Shown here: positions 21,924 to 35,100 of the stretch, piece by piece
Layout of the letters: each line of letters begins with the position of its first letter
Position numbering within the stretch: position 1 is the stretch's first letter
Assembly (NCBI RefSeq): GCF_050624435.1
Contig: NC_134535.1
Location: forward strand, 123,491,731 to 123,555,730
Origin: Tenrec ecaudatus
Lineage: Eukaryota; Chordata; Mammalia; Afrosoricida; Tenrecidae
DNA: 64,000 bases
Direction: 5' to 3'
The notes under the pieces: model-generated
Told to the model about the DNA's origin: nothing
Seen by the model: only the letters and a program-made list of their open reading frames with translations
Databases searched by the model: none
Translations under genes and position numbers: made by a program

Positions 21924-24900
21924 ATTATTAGTCTGTCTTAAATATTGAAAATTCATTAGATGATATTCTATATCTAATCCCCAATGAAGTTGTGAAGCAC
22001 CAGCTAAGCTCAATAAGCACATCATAATTCTTTTATGCCTTCAATCTACATTCATTTTGTTCACTGGTCTTACAGAAAGAGTCATGGCTCATAAGAAAAT
22101 TTCCAATTACTATCAAAAGCAGATAAAAATTAATGATACCTCAAGTCAAGTGCATTATAACTCTGATCCACCCTAATAGTTTACAGCTACCATCGATTTG
22201 GGTTAAAGAAGGGCAGAAGCACAGAGGGGAGCGGTGTGATATGTCCATTTTGTAGAGTACTGAAGTAATGATACTTATATAAGAATTGGGATTTAGGTTT
22301 TGCAGCTGAATTTTAATGAGTGCAACAACCAGGTAACAGAAAACCAAGCAAATTCAAGTCATTAGTTTTGTCTATCCTTAAAATGGATTTTAACCATAAA
22401 ATAATCAAAATGGCTTTTTGAAAACCTTTGGAGAAGAGTTTAAGTAACAGTGAATGTTCTTAATATTTTAAGCTTACTTAGGTGGGCCTACATGTTTTTA
22501 GGTGTACTTAAATTTTGCATTTTTTAGTCACTCATATTTGCATGAGCTAATCATGGTGCTCAGAAGTCCATGTGTCAACATTAAAACAAGTACAAGAATG
22601 AAAATTCATCGTAGTGTTACTTGCTCTCCATCTCCATTCTCCTATTTTATTCCTCTTACAATTGGCTGGTTTTCCAATTCTGTGGGTCCATTGAGGCATG
22701 AGGCAAGGGGAAATATTTTAAGCATGATCTTTACATCTTCAAAGTCTTCAGGGAATGTTGTTTCCTTTTTCTTACTCGCCATCACTGAATATGAATGTAT
22801 AAAATGGGTAATTAAAAATGTGTGAGTGAAATTTGACCCAATCACTTGGAAGAAGATGGAGAAAAGTATTGTTAGTGGTGTCACGAGGGTTGGTTGATGT
22901 TGTCCAATGAAGTTAATAAGGTGTTCCCTCCCACAGCCTAGACCTCCTCCTATATCAGACCAGACAGAATCCTTCATAGTGCTTGTTATCAGTTTTAAAC
23001 AAAATACTATGTGATAATATGAATTGTTTAAATGTAATATTTTTGAAGTGTGTATGGAAACTGATTTTCCCCCTTTTACTGGGAATTAATAAATATATCA
23101 TATCATTCCAAAATTCAATCACTTCAAGCAGTATTGTACAATTGCTACTACAGTCAGTTCATTAAATTAATCCTAACAATAGAATTGTTTTGCAAACTCG
23201 ATATTGAATTACATTATTTGTTATAACTACATTGTACTGAAGGTAAGGCTTTATTTTTCCCCCTCCTGTTCCTTTAATTTCTACTTTCTTCTCAAAAATA
23301 AGTATCTAGTATAGGGCCACAAAAATAAATTACCATAATAGTACAACTAAAATATCAGAAATTCCGCCCAAATCAGACCCTACAAAAATAGTTTCCATAA
23401 TGAAAACCAGTGCTTCCTTGCACAGCATGCAGATGAAGCCACGAGATAATGGAAAGCCTCATTGTAACTGAGTGACAGAGACAGCGATGTCAGAGTACTA
23501 GCAGTTTGCATGTCAGACTGATCTATGAGCAACGAACAACACTATGGTTGTTCGCTCCGTAGAATAACACTGGCCAACACGTATTTTTGTTGCCTCAAAT
23601 GTGAGGCTTGCTCCTGGGTATATTTGATGTGCTGATTCAACAATGACACCTGTTCCCCCTATCTGCTCTAGTTTTTGAGATGCAGAATATATGCCTCATA
23701 CCACCCTTCAATCTCCCACCCATAAAATATCAGAATAGCTTAGTGTCATGTTAGAGGAAGTACAAGCACGTCGTTTGTATTGTACTAGAGAGAGCGATGG
23801 AGAGAGAGAGAGAGAGAGCCAAGCTCTTTCAACAATCTAGGAGGCTAGTTCTAGAAACTGGATAGATCGAACTAAAAACTGAAAATTTTCCAGAATGGTG
23901 AAACCTCCATCTTCTACATACTAGCAAATAATCGTGGATGGGTGCATCGCCCTAGCACTTTAAGCCTCGCAAGAAAACCAAGAAAATAGAAAAGACCTCT
24001 CCGAAATCTTTATTTTCCAACAATGTTATATATATTTTTAATTATAACAATCATAATAAAATCAGCAACCCCTTTTGTTTTATTCATCATCATCTTAAAG
24101 CTGCATATATTATAAGTTGCGTACTTATCTGGGTGGGTTTTGCAACTCTGGCCAATGTCTACCACTCACTCCATAATCATCTGTGATCTTTTGGGGATAA
24201 ATGTGCATCCCTGTGAAAGGCACAACATAACAATTCCCTCTAGAAATAGACATGTTTCCTGGTGTTCCAAGTCCGAGACTGTTTCCACTCTCAGGGAATT
24301 TTGAAGACCTGCACTGCCACTACTCTGAAAATGTCTGACTCGGTGTCCTCTAAGGACCGCTTTGTTCTGCTGCTCTGTGCCTGACGATCCCATGTCAGAA
24401 AGAGCCGGGAATTCCATAGACCTAAATCTTCTACTTCCCATAGCTCTGGCAGATTTCAAAGTATTTTACTGATGTGGAGACTATTATACCCCTGAGTGCC
24501 TTAAGAACTAAGCTAAGAGTACTTTATTAATGCTGAGTACTTTGCCTTTAATGTCATATTATTCAGGAGCCTGTGTCCTGCATATATAACCCAACTATTT
24601 GTAAAAGTGATAAATGGTCCCTTTTTGGGGGGCACAGAAACACTTCAAGAAGGTTTAAAGCTTTTGAATTCCATTATGAACATGTTTGCATTATTTTTCA
24701 TTTTTATAACATTGCATTAAATATTTTCTTGATCACTGTGATTTAAAAAAATTTTAGAACACTTATAAAATGTCTATAACTCAAAAGATGATAAACATTT
24801 TCTAGCACAGAAAGGAGACTGCATTAAAGACATAGAGTTGTTCGCTCATTAATAGCCTAATAATATAGTAATAGATTGCCTACTTCATAGAAACCTGAGA

Positions 24901-25589
24901 GCATAAAATTAGGTAAGTTAGAATAAATGTAAATTACTTATAAATCATAACATAGAAACATGAAACATTTTCTAGTTTGGTCAGAAATGCATGCTATTCT
25001 TAATTTTCCTATTTTTGTTTGTTTGTTTTTGTGTTTGACCATGGGGAAAGGATTAAAGCATATTACCAAGCTTGGACATGAAGACAAGATGATTCCATTA
25101 ACTTGGTAGTTCAAGAATGTCATCAGATCTGATATTTGGGGGCATTGATGTAACTATTTCTTAGTACCAAGAATACAGATAGCTGTGACTAATAGCCTGT
25201 GAAATCTATAACACTTATCTACTCCACTGAAAATTGTGTCTGGTAGAATTAAGGGCAGGACCACGGTATACATCTGCTTCTTCAGACATCTGTATTTCTG
25301 GCGTTGGTATCACTATTGGGAGCTGGCCTTCAGCTGAGGCAACTGAGACATCTATAATTCTTGTTCCTCTTGGTTCCTCTCATCATCAGCTTCCAAATTC
25401 CATTCATTCTGTTTCTAAAATAGCTATTCCATCTGTTTTTTCTGACGTTAGTCTTAAAGGCTTGGGATGTTGCAATACTTGTCTTAGCAGTTTCATGGTC
25501 TCTAGCACCCTATGAGTTTACATGATCCTATGTGTTTAAATTCTTCATATGAGACAGGTGCCTCATTCATTTTGTCCTCGTCCTGAAAG
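21924..25589. other. KLRB1 upstream region, mostly unique AT-rich sequence
   Basis: No coding exon or SINE is recognised here; parts align to 48640-49330 downstream. The (GA)n tract lies at about 23800-23818. Part of 25140-25560 may be an old L1 or other decayed repeat. Distal regulatory elements of KLRB1 would be expected here, but none can be pinned down by eye. Confidence 0.4.
23800..23818. repeat. (GA)n microsatellite
   Basis: A run of about nine AG units. Confidence 0.95.
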
Positions 25590-25800
25590 GAGTGATATTT
25601 GCCTAAAGGTAAAGCGCTCCATTCCTAACTGAAAGGTTGGTGGTTCACTGCCAACCAACTACTCCTTGAGAAAAAGACTTGACGATTTTCTTCCAGAAAG
25701 ATCCAGATGAGAAAACCCCATCGGGTAGTTTTATTCTGTGGCACGTCCCTGGTCGCTGGGAGTTGGCATTGACTTGATGACATGTAACCACACAACCACA
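25590..25800 (+). mobile_element. Older AfroSINE-type element
   Basis: GAAAGGTTGGTGGTTCACTG, ACTCCTTGAGAAAAAGACTT and GTCGCTGGGAGTTGGCATTG. Its head differs from the younger copies and resembles the elephant-type AfroSINE. Confidence 0.65.
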
Positions 25801-26069
25801 GAGAAGCAACAACAAAGCCACCCCAGAGTTTTGGCAAGAAACAGGTCAATTAGTTAAGTGAGTAAATATTACATTCTATGAATAATGGTCACCCAGAAAG
25901 TGACCGACCAACTTATGGAGAAAACCTCAAGTTGCAGTGGGGGTGGGTGGGGACACACGAGAGACATCAGAGCACTTTGTACTTGCACTTCCTCCTGGTG
26001 GTCTTGCTTCATAGAACTTAGAGTTTGATCTTATACAGAAGTTTAATGTTGAATTCTATCACCAGGATA
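25801..26069 (+). promoter_or_regulatory. KLRB1: Proximal upstream region of KLRB1 (promoter and 5' UTR inferred)
   Basis: Immediately upstream of the start codon. Its paralogous counterpart at 49490-49720 retains blocks such as GGAGAAAACC and GAACTT in the same order. No canonical TATA box is obvious. The transcription start is not determined; the call rests on position and on conservation between the two copies. Confidence 0.4.
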
Positions 26070-26154
26070 ATGGACAGTCAAGTGATATATGCTGATCTTA
26101 GCTTAACCAGGGAATCAGCCCCAGTAAGTTCATCGCCTCCAGCACTTCTCCAGG
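26070..26154 (+). CDS. KLRB1: KLRB1 coding exon 1 (cytoplasmic tail with ITIM)
   Basis: Encodes residues 1-28 plus the first base of codon 29, starting [12 protein letters not shown] against human MDQQAIYAELNL. Tyr7 lies in VIYADL, which fits the ITIM consensus (I/V/L/S)xYxx(L/V). The donor is CAGG/GTAAGT at 26155. Confidence 0.95.
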
Positions 26155-29100
26155 GTAAGTGGCATAATTTCTTCTTGTCATGTGTGTACCTCCCAGAGTT
26201 ACATTTTTCCACTTAAATTTATGGCTGTAAATTGTTGAATTGAAGTTCGGCAGCAGTTCTATTTTACTGTTAAATAGAGTTTGGTAATTTGAGTTTAGGT
26301 AAGCACTAATGAGGAGAAAAACATACCTGATTAGATTTATTTTCTTAAAATATAGATAGTATGAAAAATAAATATGCCCTTTCGTACTATTGCTGCTAGT
26401 TGTGTTTGCATCAATTCCAGCTCATGGCAATGCCCCGTGTGCAGAGCATACTGCGCCAAAGGATTGCCAAGGGTCTGAGCTTTCAGAAGTGGATTTCTAG
26501 GCTGGGCTTCTGAAGCACTTCTAAGTGGATTTGAACCATCCTGTTTTTGGTTAATAGTCAGGTGCTTAACTGAGTCTTCAACTGAGGTAAAGACTTAAGC
26601 TTTAACTCAGCCTAACGGAGTGAAGAAGCCTCTAAAGAAACGGCATTTTGCACATGTGAACACTTGAATATTTTAAGGAATATTTTGCTATCTCACTGTA
26701 ATAGCAACCTAACGGAATTCACTGGCATCAATACCATTGCAATTGTTATCTGCTCTGATAGATATTCCATGTTGTCCTGAGGGTGTGGGTTGTACTTTTC
26801 TTACAATTGTTGGATGTACATTTGAAAATTAGATTAGCAAAGTTCTAGATCAGGAAGCAAGTCTTGGGAATCATCAAATAAGCTTCTCTATAATCTTTAC
26901 ATCATGGAAAGGGAAATTGGAAGGTTTTGATAAGAGCAAGAAGAACCTGGTCAAATCTCAGTTACTTTTTCATGGGAAAAGGCTAAGACTTTTTCTTGCC
27001 TGCTTGCATCTCCACTGAGGGAAATGGAGAGGGGGAGATGGGACCATGCTGAAGAAGAATGTCAGAAAATATGTAAGCAAGACCTAGCTACCCAGCGCCA
27101 AATTCAATGGCGTTTTTAGAAACACAGTTGAGTAATCATAATTACAAAATTGTATCCTAAAAGTAAATCTAAAAAAAATAATAGTAGAATAATGTCAGTG
27201 CACAATGCGTGAATCTAGAACACTCGCCTCAAAACATGATTTTGAAACCGCTCGTGGGCTCTTCGGCCAAACTGTTGCAGGCTGTGCTAGCAGACTGATT
27301 TTATCTATGGAAGCCAGCTTAACACAGAAAGAGCAATGTGGTCAGTGCCTCACTTAATGGCCGAGGCAGGAATTTAAAGTTTAGAAAAGCAAGCAGAGTG
27401 TTTTCAAAATGCCTTTAAAGTTTCTCCACTCCTACCACAATACGTGCTCACTATGGGCCAGATGTAATCGAGGTGCTGAGGATACAACAATGAAAAACAA
27501 ACAAAGGAGAATCTGGGCTCTCATGGAGTTCATCCAATCACTGTGAGTTTATCAGTGAAGCTTAGATATAATTAGGTGGTATTGGCTGCTGGCAAGAAAA
27601 ATTATAATATGGGAATATTACATTTTGAGAAGGTTCCAAATGAAATTGGAAAGTCTCTCTGAGAAACACAGTTGAGACAAGACCCAAAAGAAGTATGTGA
27701 GAGAGCTCTTTTCCCCCGAAGAGGCCTTCCAAAAATTGGATCAACAAATGTTGGAGCTCAAAGAAGGGCATGTAGCTACTATGTTTGTGTGTGTTTTTAA
27801 TCGGGCAAAACTAAGCAGATTTTTTAAAAAGATAAAAACACCTTCATGCCATCAAGTCTATGCCAACTCATAGGACTATGGGGCAGGGTAGAATTGCCCT
27901 TGTGAGTTTCTGAGACTGTAATTCTTTATGGTAGTCAAAAGTCTCATCTTTCTCCCTCTGAGCAACTGGAGGGTTTGAACTTCAGACCTTGCAGTTAGCA
28001 GCCCAATCCATTAACGACTATGCAAGCAGGGAGTATTGTTATCAGGATAATTTTCTTTCAGAGCTTAATTTTGGAAGGTGAAGGACAACAGAAAGTATTT
28101 TTCACTCCTAAATAAGCTGAAATCAGAGAAGTAGTGATATGCCAGGTTGAGTGGGCATTTTATAGATTCCAGTCTCATTGAATTTATTTTGTGAGTCTCT
28201 AAGGTGGCTGATGAATAGTCATTCTTTCCAGCCCCTGCCCTTGTCTCCAACCAGAATCTTGCCATGTGTAAGCCCAAACACCTGTGATTATCGTACCACA
28301 TGAAGTCAACTGAGTTAACTTAGTATATTATCCTAACTAGTATATTATCCTAACTTTGCAGATGTTTGTCAAGGTCCACATTGGCATCACTGGGCTCTGA
28401 AACTTGGTTGTGCTGGGATTCTTCTCTTGGCCTTGGCTGTGATAGGGCTGAGTGTTTCAGGTAAGTGATCTGAGATCATTCATTTCCGAATATTAACTCT
28501 ACTTACATTGTAAATTTGAGAGCATTAATATAATTCAGCCAGTGCAAACTTGACAAAGGATCAGTGAAATGAAAACAGGAACAAAGCAGTGAGTCTATGG
28601 AAACCCCAGTCTTCCATTCTTCCCAATTTTAATGAAAGTCATTTATATGGCAATCCATCTATGCTACTAAATTTAAATAATAAAGCATGATGATGAAAAA
28701 TGACAAGAACAATGAAAATAAGAATTACCAAGGTCTTGCTTTTAATTTAAAAACCCTAAGTCAAATGCAATGTCATTGAGGCCATTCTGACTCAGTGGTT
28801 GTAGGTCGGGTTTCAGAGATTGTCAATTTCACAGAAAGAGATGCATCATCTTTGTCCTTTGGAGAGACTGGTGGGTTTGAACACAACAGGTGAGCAAAAC
28901 CCACACCTAATCCACAGAACCAGCAGGTCTTGACCCAGTGCTACCAAAATGATTCTCACTCATGGTGACAACTTGCCAAATTCCAAGTCGGACTGAGCAG
29001 TCTCTCGATATTAGAGTGAATCAGCATAAGGCTACTTACTCTAAAATTGAGAAAGCTTTGCTAAGAATGTCATCGGTTTAGGTGTTCTTGTAGTACCAGG

Positions 29101-32100
29101 TTGGGCTGCTAACTGCGAGGTCAGAAGTTGGAAAACACTAGCCCCTCTTTGAGAAAATGGTGGGATTTTCTACTCCTCTTAAGAGTTACAGACTTGGAAA
29201 CTCCCAGGGAGACTTCCGTCCTGTCCTGCCCTACAGGGTTGTTATAGGACATTTGGGATCAACTAAATGGTCATGAGTTTGATATTTTGTTTTGGTATAC
29301 CTTTTAGTTTACTTATCTAATTGGCAACAGATAATAGATTATTTGTGTGATTCTACCATTATGTTTTTTCTTGTGTGTGTAGGTTGCCTCTTAACAAGAC
29401 TTCTTTTTACCAAATTGTGACTGCCTTTATCTTTTGTCCCTATTCAAGTTTACTGAGGTAACTCCGTTTCCTGCCAAAGTTATAAGTGAAGCTAAAACTA
29501 TTGATTCTACATCTTTCAGCTTCAAAGTGAAATATAGATATGTGATCAATATAAGGTCTCCATTCAGTCAGCCATACATTTCTGCATTTAATCTTCTTAA
29601 TTGGTTTTCTATTTACTAGTGATATTTTTAAATAGAAATTTATCAGCAGAAACATGTAATGTGGATACTCAAGAGGAAAACAGGACCCAAACAGCAGGTA
29701 ACTTTCTGGCTTGAGTGTCTTATGGAAAATGTAACAGATTTCATTAATTACCTTATTTTAGATTCATCGCAATCCCTTGTGTAAGAAATAATGCTTATCA
29801 TCCTGATTTTGGATTTAGAAAATTGAGGCTTAGGAAGGCTAAGTAACTTGTGCTAGGTCACATGACCAGCAAGTGGCAACACCGGGGTTTGTACTTAGGT
29901 GAACTGACTCCTATGCCTTTGGTCTGATTCACCACGGTATACAGCTGCTAGGCCGTTTATGAATTGATAACCAAATATCAAGTAAAATGTGCATTTAAAT
30001 TGAATAACTAATGGTTTTTTTGGTCAAAAATGATTTATTGTTAACAAAGTAAGAAGACAAACGTTTCTGTTTAAAATCACAACTTTGGTTTAGTTAAGAG
30101 TATAAAGAATGGTTGGTAGCAAAATTGCCATCAGTATCTAAATGTCCTTCTGCTCATTGGAGTCACTGGCTTACAAAGGACCCTTGTTGACAATTCAACT
30201 GCAAAGGGATGTGGAGTAGACACGAGTCAGCGATTCAAATGTAGGGAGCTCCTCACACTGGAAATGTGAAGATCCTGGTTTAACAGGAGACCTTGACAAC
30301 TATTTTGGTGAACCGGGATGTACTCATGTGCAACATACGGGCTCGTGCCAGAGTAATTGGCACCACTGATGACATTAACGAACATGTTCAACTGTTAACT
30401 TTCCTCTAAAAGAATTAATAGTGTTGATAATATAGAATTAATTAAAGCCAAACTTACTGCCATTGAGTAGATTACAACTCCTAGTCACCTTATAGGACAG
30501 AGTAGAACTTCCCCTATGGGTTTCTGAGACCATAACTCTGCATGGTAGTAGAAAGCCTATCTTTCTCCCTCAGCGCAAATGGTGGCTTTGAACTGCCGAC
30601 CTTTTGGTTAGCAGCACAATGCATATCCACTAAACCACCAGGGCTCCAATTCTTTAATATGTATCTAATTTCTTTACCATATAGCTATATTACTCTTGCT
30701 CCATTGCATAACCAAAGCCAAGGCAAAATCACTGCCATTGAGTCGATGACAACTCAGAGTGACATTATAGGACAGGATAGAACTGCCCCTGCGAGTCCTT
30801 GAGCCTAGAACTCTTGGCAGAAGTTTTGGAGACTGTAAATGTTTATGGAGGAGCCCTGTCTTTCTATTGAGGAACTGCTGGTGGTTTCAGAGTGTCAGCC
30901 TTGTGAATCGCAGCCCAGTGTGAAACCACAAAGCCCCCAAGGGCTCTGGTGCATCGTGTATTGGAATAAAGGCAATTATTGCTGAGTGATTGCAGCATAT
31001 ATGCTTACCAAACAGATATTAAAAGAAGTCTGCAAAAAATTTTTTCTAGATAATGGATAATTGTTGTTGTTCTTGTTGTTGGGTGCAAACGGATCCCTTT
31101 GAACAAGAGGAGGCTGTGAGAGCCCATTATTCAACCACCAGGTCAAGCCGTCCACTCGAGGCTCTTCCTCGTTTGCTTTGTCCCTTTTTACCATGCGTGC
31201 TGCCCTTTTCCAGGGACTGATCTTTCCTGATAACACCACTAAAGCACCTGAGATGAAGGCTCATCATTCTTGCTTCTACACAGCATTCTGGTTGTTCTTC
31301 ATCCAATACACATTTAGTTGTTCTTTTGGTGGTCCAAGGGACTTTCAGTATTTTTAACCAGCACCATATTCCATGCATTCATTGTTTTTTTGATCTTCCT
31401 TATTACATGTCCAACTTTCATACCTTATGAGGTGACTGAAAAATACCATGACTTAGGTAAGGCACAATTAGTCCTCAAATTCACCTCCCTAAATTTTGAA
31501 CATTTAAAAAAATCATTTTATTGGGGGCTCATACAATTCTTTTTTTAAAAAACATTTTTAAAAAACATTTTATTAGGGGCTCATACAACTCTTATCACAA
31601 TCCATACATATACATACATCAATTGTATAAAGCACATCTGCACATTCCCTGCCCCAATCATTCTCAAAGCATTTGCTCTCCACTCAAGCCCTTTGCATCA
31701 GGTCCTCTTTTTTTTCCCCTCCCTGCCCCCTCTCTCATGTGCCCTTGGTAATTTATACATCGTTATTTTGTCATATCTTGCCCTATCCGGAGTCTCCCTT
31801 CCCCTCCTTCGCTGCCGTCCATCTCCCAGGGAGGAGGTCACATGTGGATCCTTGTAATCAGTTCCCCCTTTCCAACCCACTCACCCTCCACTCTCCCAGC
31901 ATCGCCCCTCACACCCTTGGTCCTGAAGGTATCATCCACCCTGGATTCTCTGTGCCTCCAGTTCCCATATGCACCAGTGTACAACCTCTGCCCTATCCAG
32001 CCCTGCAAGGTAGAATTCGGATCATGGTAGTTTGGGGGAGGCTTTAAAGGGGTCTTGTGTGGCAAATTTACCCAATGCAAAGGGTTATTTGATCTTTTGA

Positions 32101-35100
32101 TTGCTGCTTCCATAAGCACTGTATTGTGGATCCAAGCAAGATGAACTCCCTGACAACTTCAATCTTTTCTCTGTGTATCATGAGGTTACCTATTGGTCTA
32201 TTGGAGAAAAATTCTGTTTTCTTTATATTAGTTGTAATTCATATGAAGGCTACCATCCTTGATCTTCAAGCCCTTCTCCATTTGAGTGGGCAAGATCGTG
32301 CCATCTGCATAGCGAAGATTGCTAATAAACCCTCCTCCAATCCTAATGCCACATTCGTCTTCACATGGTCCAACTTCTGTGATCATTTGCTCATCATACA
32401 CTGCAAACAGTTTTGGTGAGGGCATACAACTCTGATGCACACCTTTCTAATTTTTAAACCAAGTAGTATTCCCATGCTGTGTTCCCACAACTGCCCCTTG
32501 ATCCATGTAGAAGTATGGCTCCATGAACAAATTCCACATGGGTACAATGACGTTCTCTGGAATTCCCATTCTTCTCAAGTCTATCCATAGTTTGTTATGA
32601 TCACACAATCAAAGCCTTTACAGAGTTAATAAGACACAACAAGCCATCTTTCTAGTATTTTATGCTTTCAGCCAGGATAAATCTAACATCAGCAGGAATA
32701 TACAGCAAAATACAGTAGAAATAAGCAATAGGATTGCTCATCAATTAATAACTTCCTTTTGATATTTCTATTGTATTTTTCCTTAAGTTGGTGAAATGAA
32801 TTATTATTTACTTCATGCTTTGTGTATTGTCTAAATTAGGCCTTTGTTAGACAATTTTGATGTTGTTGACTCTATATTTGAACAGCACTTGTGACAGACA
32901 CAAGCAAATGAACCGATGGTCTAGGATTTTGCTCCATCTGATTGTGTTATTATATTTCCCAGTGACGAAAATTGTAAATATTTCTGTTTTAAATTTCTTT
33001 CCTCTCTGTTATTCCACTATTCTATCTATACTTAATATAACTGTCCATTGTTTCCCTATCTTTTGCCCTAGAATGAACTATCTAAAGAACCTCAAACAAC
33101 AGTCAATGAATGATCTCAAACACCTCAAAATTATACTGAGCTCATTATAATTGTTTTCTCAGTGATGCTCAATGACATTTGAACTTGTATCATGATATGT
33201 GCATGTGTATGCATTTGTGTGTGTGTGTATGCACACACAGCTTTAAGGATAGGTGTGAGATTAGTTGCAGTGACATGAGGACAGAGGAAAAATATTATAT
33301 TTCTTTACTTCTTTTTTCCTTGTGTAACAGTTTTATTGACATATAATTCACATATTCATACAATTCAATGTTTTAATTATATTAAAAAGAGTTATTCAAT
33401 CATCACCACAATCAATTTGAGAATATTTATTTTTCCTTGTATTCATTATTAAAAGTTTCTCATCACCCCCTTCATCCCCCAACCTTCTCTGCTACACCCC
33501 CAAGAAACTATTAATGGGGTCAGTCTACAGATTGACCTATACTAGATTTCATATACAAAGAAACTTAAAAAATAAAAATAAAATGAATAGCCCATCAACA
33601 ATGACGAAATAAAACAGAAAAATGTCCATTGAAAAGAAAGCAGAAAATACTAAAAATTAGAACAAATTTAAATGGGTCCAAAGGGAGAGCAAATGGTAAT
33701 GGGTTACATTTGAATCTAACTATACTTGCATTGATCTACCTTCCAATGTATTCTGTTGAGAGGAAAGCTATTGTCATCCCTGGTCAATGGCCAAAGGGGA
33801 TTCACTGGAGGCTGTATCCATGTGGGGTCCCCGCAAATGAATTTTCTCTGTCTCTGTAGCCTTCTGAAAATGTTTGTTCAGAATTTAAGCTCCAATACTG
33901 TTCCCTCCTCCAATCTTGCATTTTATTATTTACTATCCTTGGATCACACCAACTAGTGTGCTTCCTCTGTGTGGATTTAGCTGATAAGGCACCTAGATGG
34001 CTGCTTGGTTTAAAACAAGCTTCTGAGACCCCAGACACTATTTGTGCTTATAGCCAAGCACCACCTGGGTTCTTTGCCACACCTTGCTATAACACCCATG
34101 CCTTCAATCTTCAGTGACCTCTTCCTGAGAGTGAGGATTAAGTAGGGCCACACCATAAGAACGAATGGTTCTTAAACTAGGACTACAGTAAAGTGTGAGT
34201 TCAAAATCCATTCATATAGCTATGGTTTGTGTTTGCTCTTGGTTCACTTTAGAGTCATCCTTATTATTTTATTGGAAACATTATAAATCATCCCAATGTG
34301 ATATATAATAATTCTATTGATATTATCATTGATTTAGCCAATAATGAAGAATTAAAAATATATTTCAAAGGAAGGTATACATGTATAGGCCAGCTTTGTA
34401 GACTAAAGCACATGGATTGTTGACTTGTACAAATTAAAATTTTAAGTGACTAGACACTCTACCCAAATACTGAGAGTTAGAGATAGGGAAAAACTTTCCA
34501 CAAGTTTCATTCACAAAGGCAGAACTATGCCTACTGAATTTTATGTGCATGTCATAAAAATGCAAAGAGAATATGAAAATAGCAAATATATGGAATCTGG
34601 TGGTCTGGAGCTGCTATTTAATAGATACCCTCAACACAAGACATTTGAATGAAAGTTCAATGACTTTCAAATACATAACTTTGGGATAGTAGTCATCTGC
34701 TTCTGACATTAGGCCATTTCATCCATAAGCCAAAGGAAGTACAGTATCTTAGTTCCATTAATCTGTTAGAGATGGCGTGCTTAAGGTAAAGTCGAGTTGA
34801 CTTAGTGGAGTTTCCAAATTAGATGGCTCTTGTGTAGTCCCTGGAGGAAGTTGTGCATCTCAAAGGAACAGGGTCTAAAGTCCCAGTTGTCTATAGCGCG
34901 TGACTTGGGTCACCAAAGGCTGATAAAAACTAGGACAAAGGTGCCCAATTAGGAACATAATACCTGGTGTAGGCTCCCACTGGTGGTCAGTATAAGTGAA
35001 GTGTTTTTCTTATGACAGATTTCTTTATCTGGTTGACCTACCAATAGACTCACCTTCTCTGAGACAGAAATGTCTGTCTAGACTTCTGGACTTGAATTTC

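Larger units (their letters stand above)
21590..27790 (+). repeat. Duplicated block, KLRB1 copy (upstream region, exon 1, part of intron 1)
   Basis: Collinear with 48440-51740 over scattered but ordered anchors: 21610 with 48460, 21985 with 48660, 24635 with 49205, 25801 with 49490, 26310 with 49890, 26710 with 50505, 27160 with 50950, 27250 with 51010, 27640 with 51595. SINEs at 21734 and 26395 are private to this copy. Identity looks roughly 65-75 percent by eye, so the duplication is old. Confidence 0.75.
26155..28361 (+). other. KLRB1: KLRB1 intron 1
   Basis: 2,207 bp. Contains antisense SINEs at 26395-26575 and 27837-28034 and an old shared repeat at about 27420-27760. The first 1.6 kb aligns to the duplicate block at 49739-51740. 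Confidence 0.85.
28461..29619 (+). other. KLRB1: KLRB1 intron 2
   Basis: 1,159 bp with two SINEs (28758-28930 antisense, 29085-29283 sense) and otherwise unique AT-rich sequence. Confidence 0.85.

Noticed and set aside
26025-26069. Upstream start for KLRB1 (TTG at 26025 or ATG at 26046)
   Set aside because: TTG is not a normal mammalian start. The ATG at 26046 adds eight residues not found in human and has poor context; 26070 aligns with the human first methionine.
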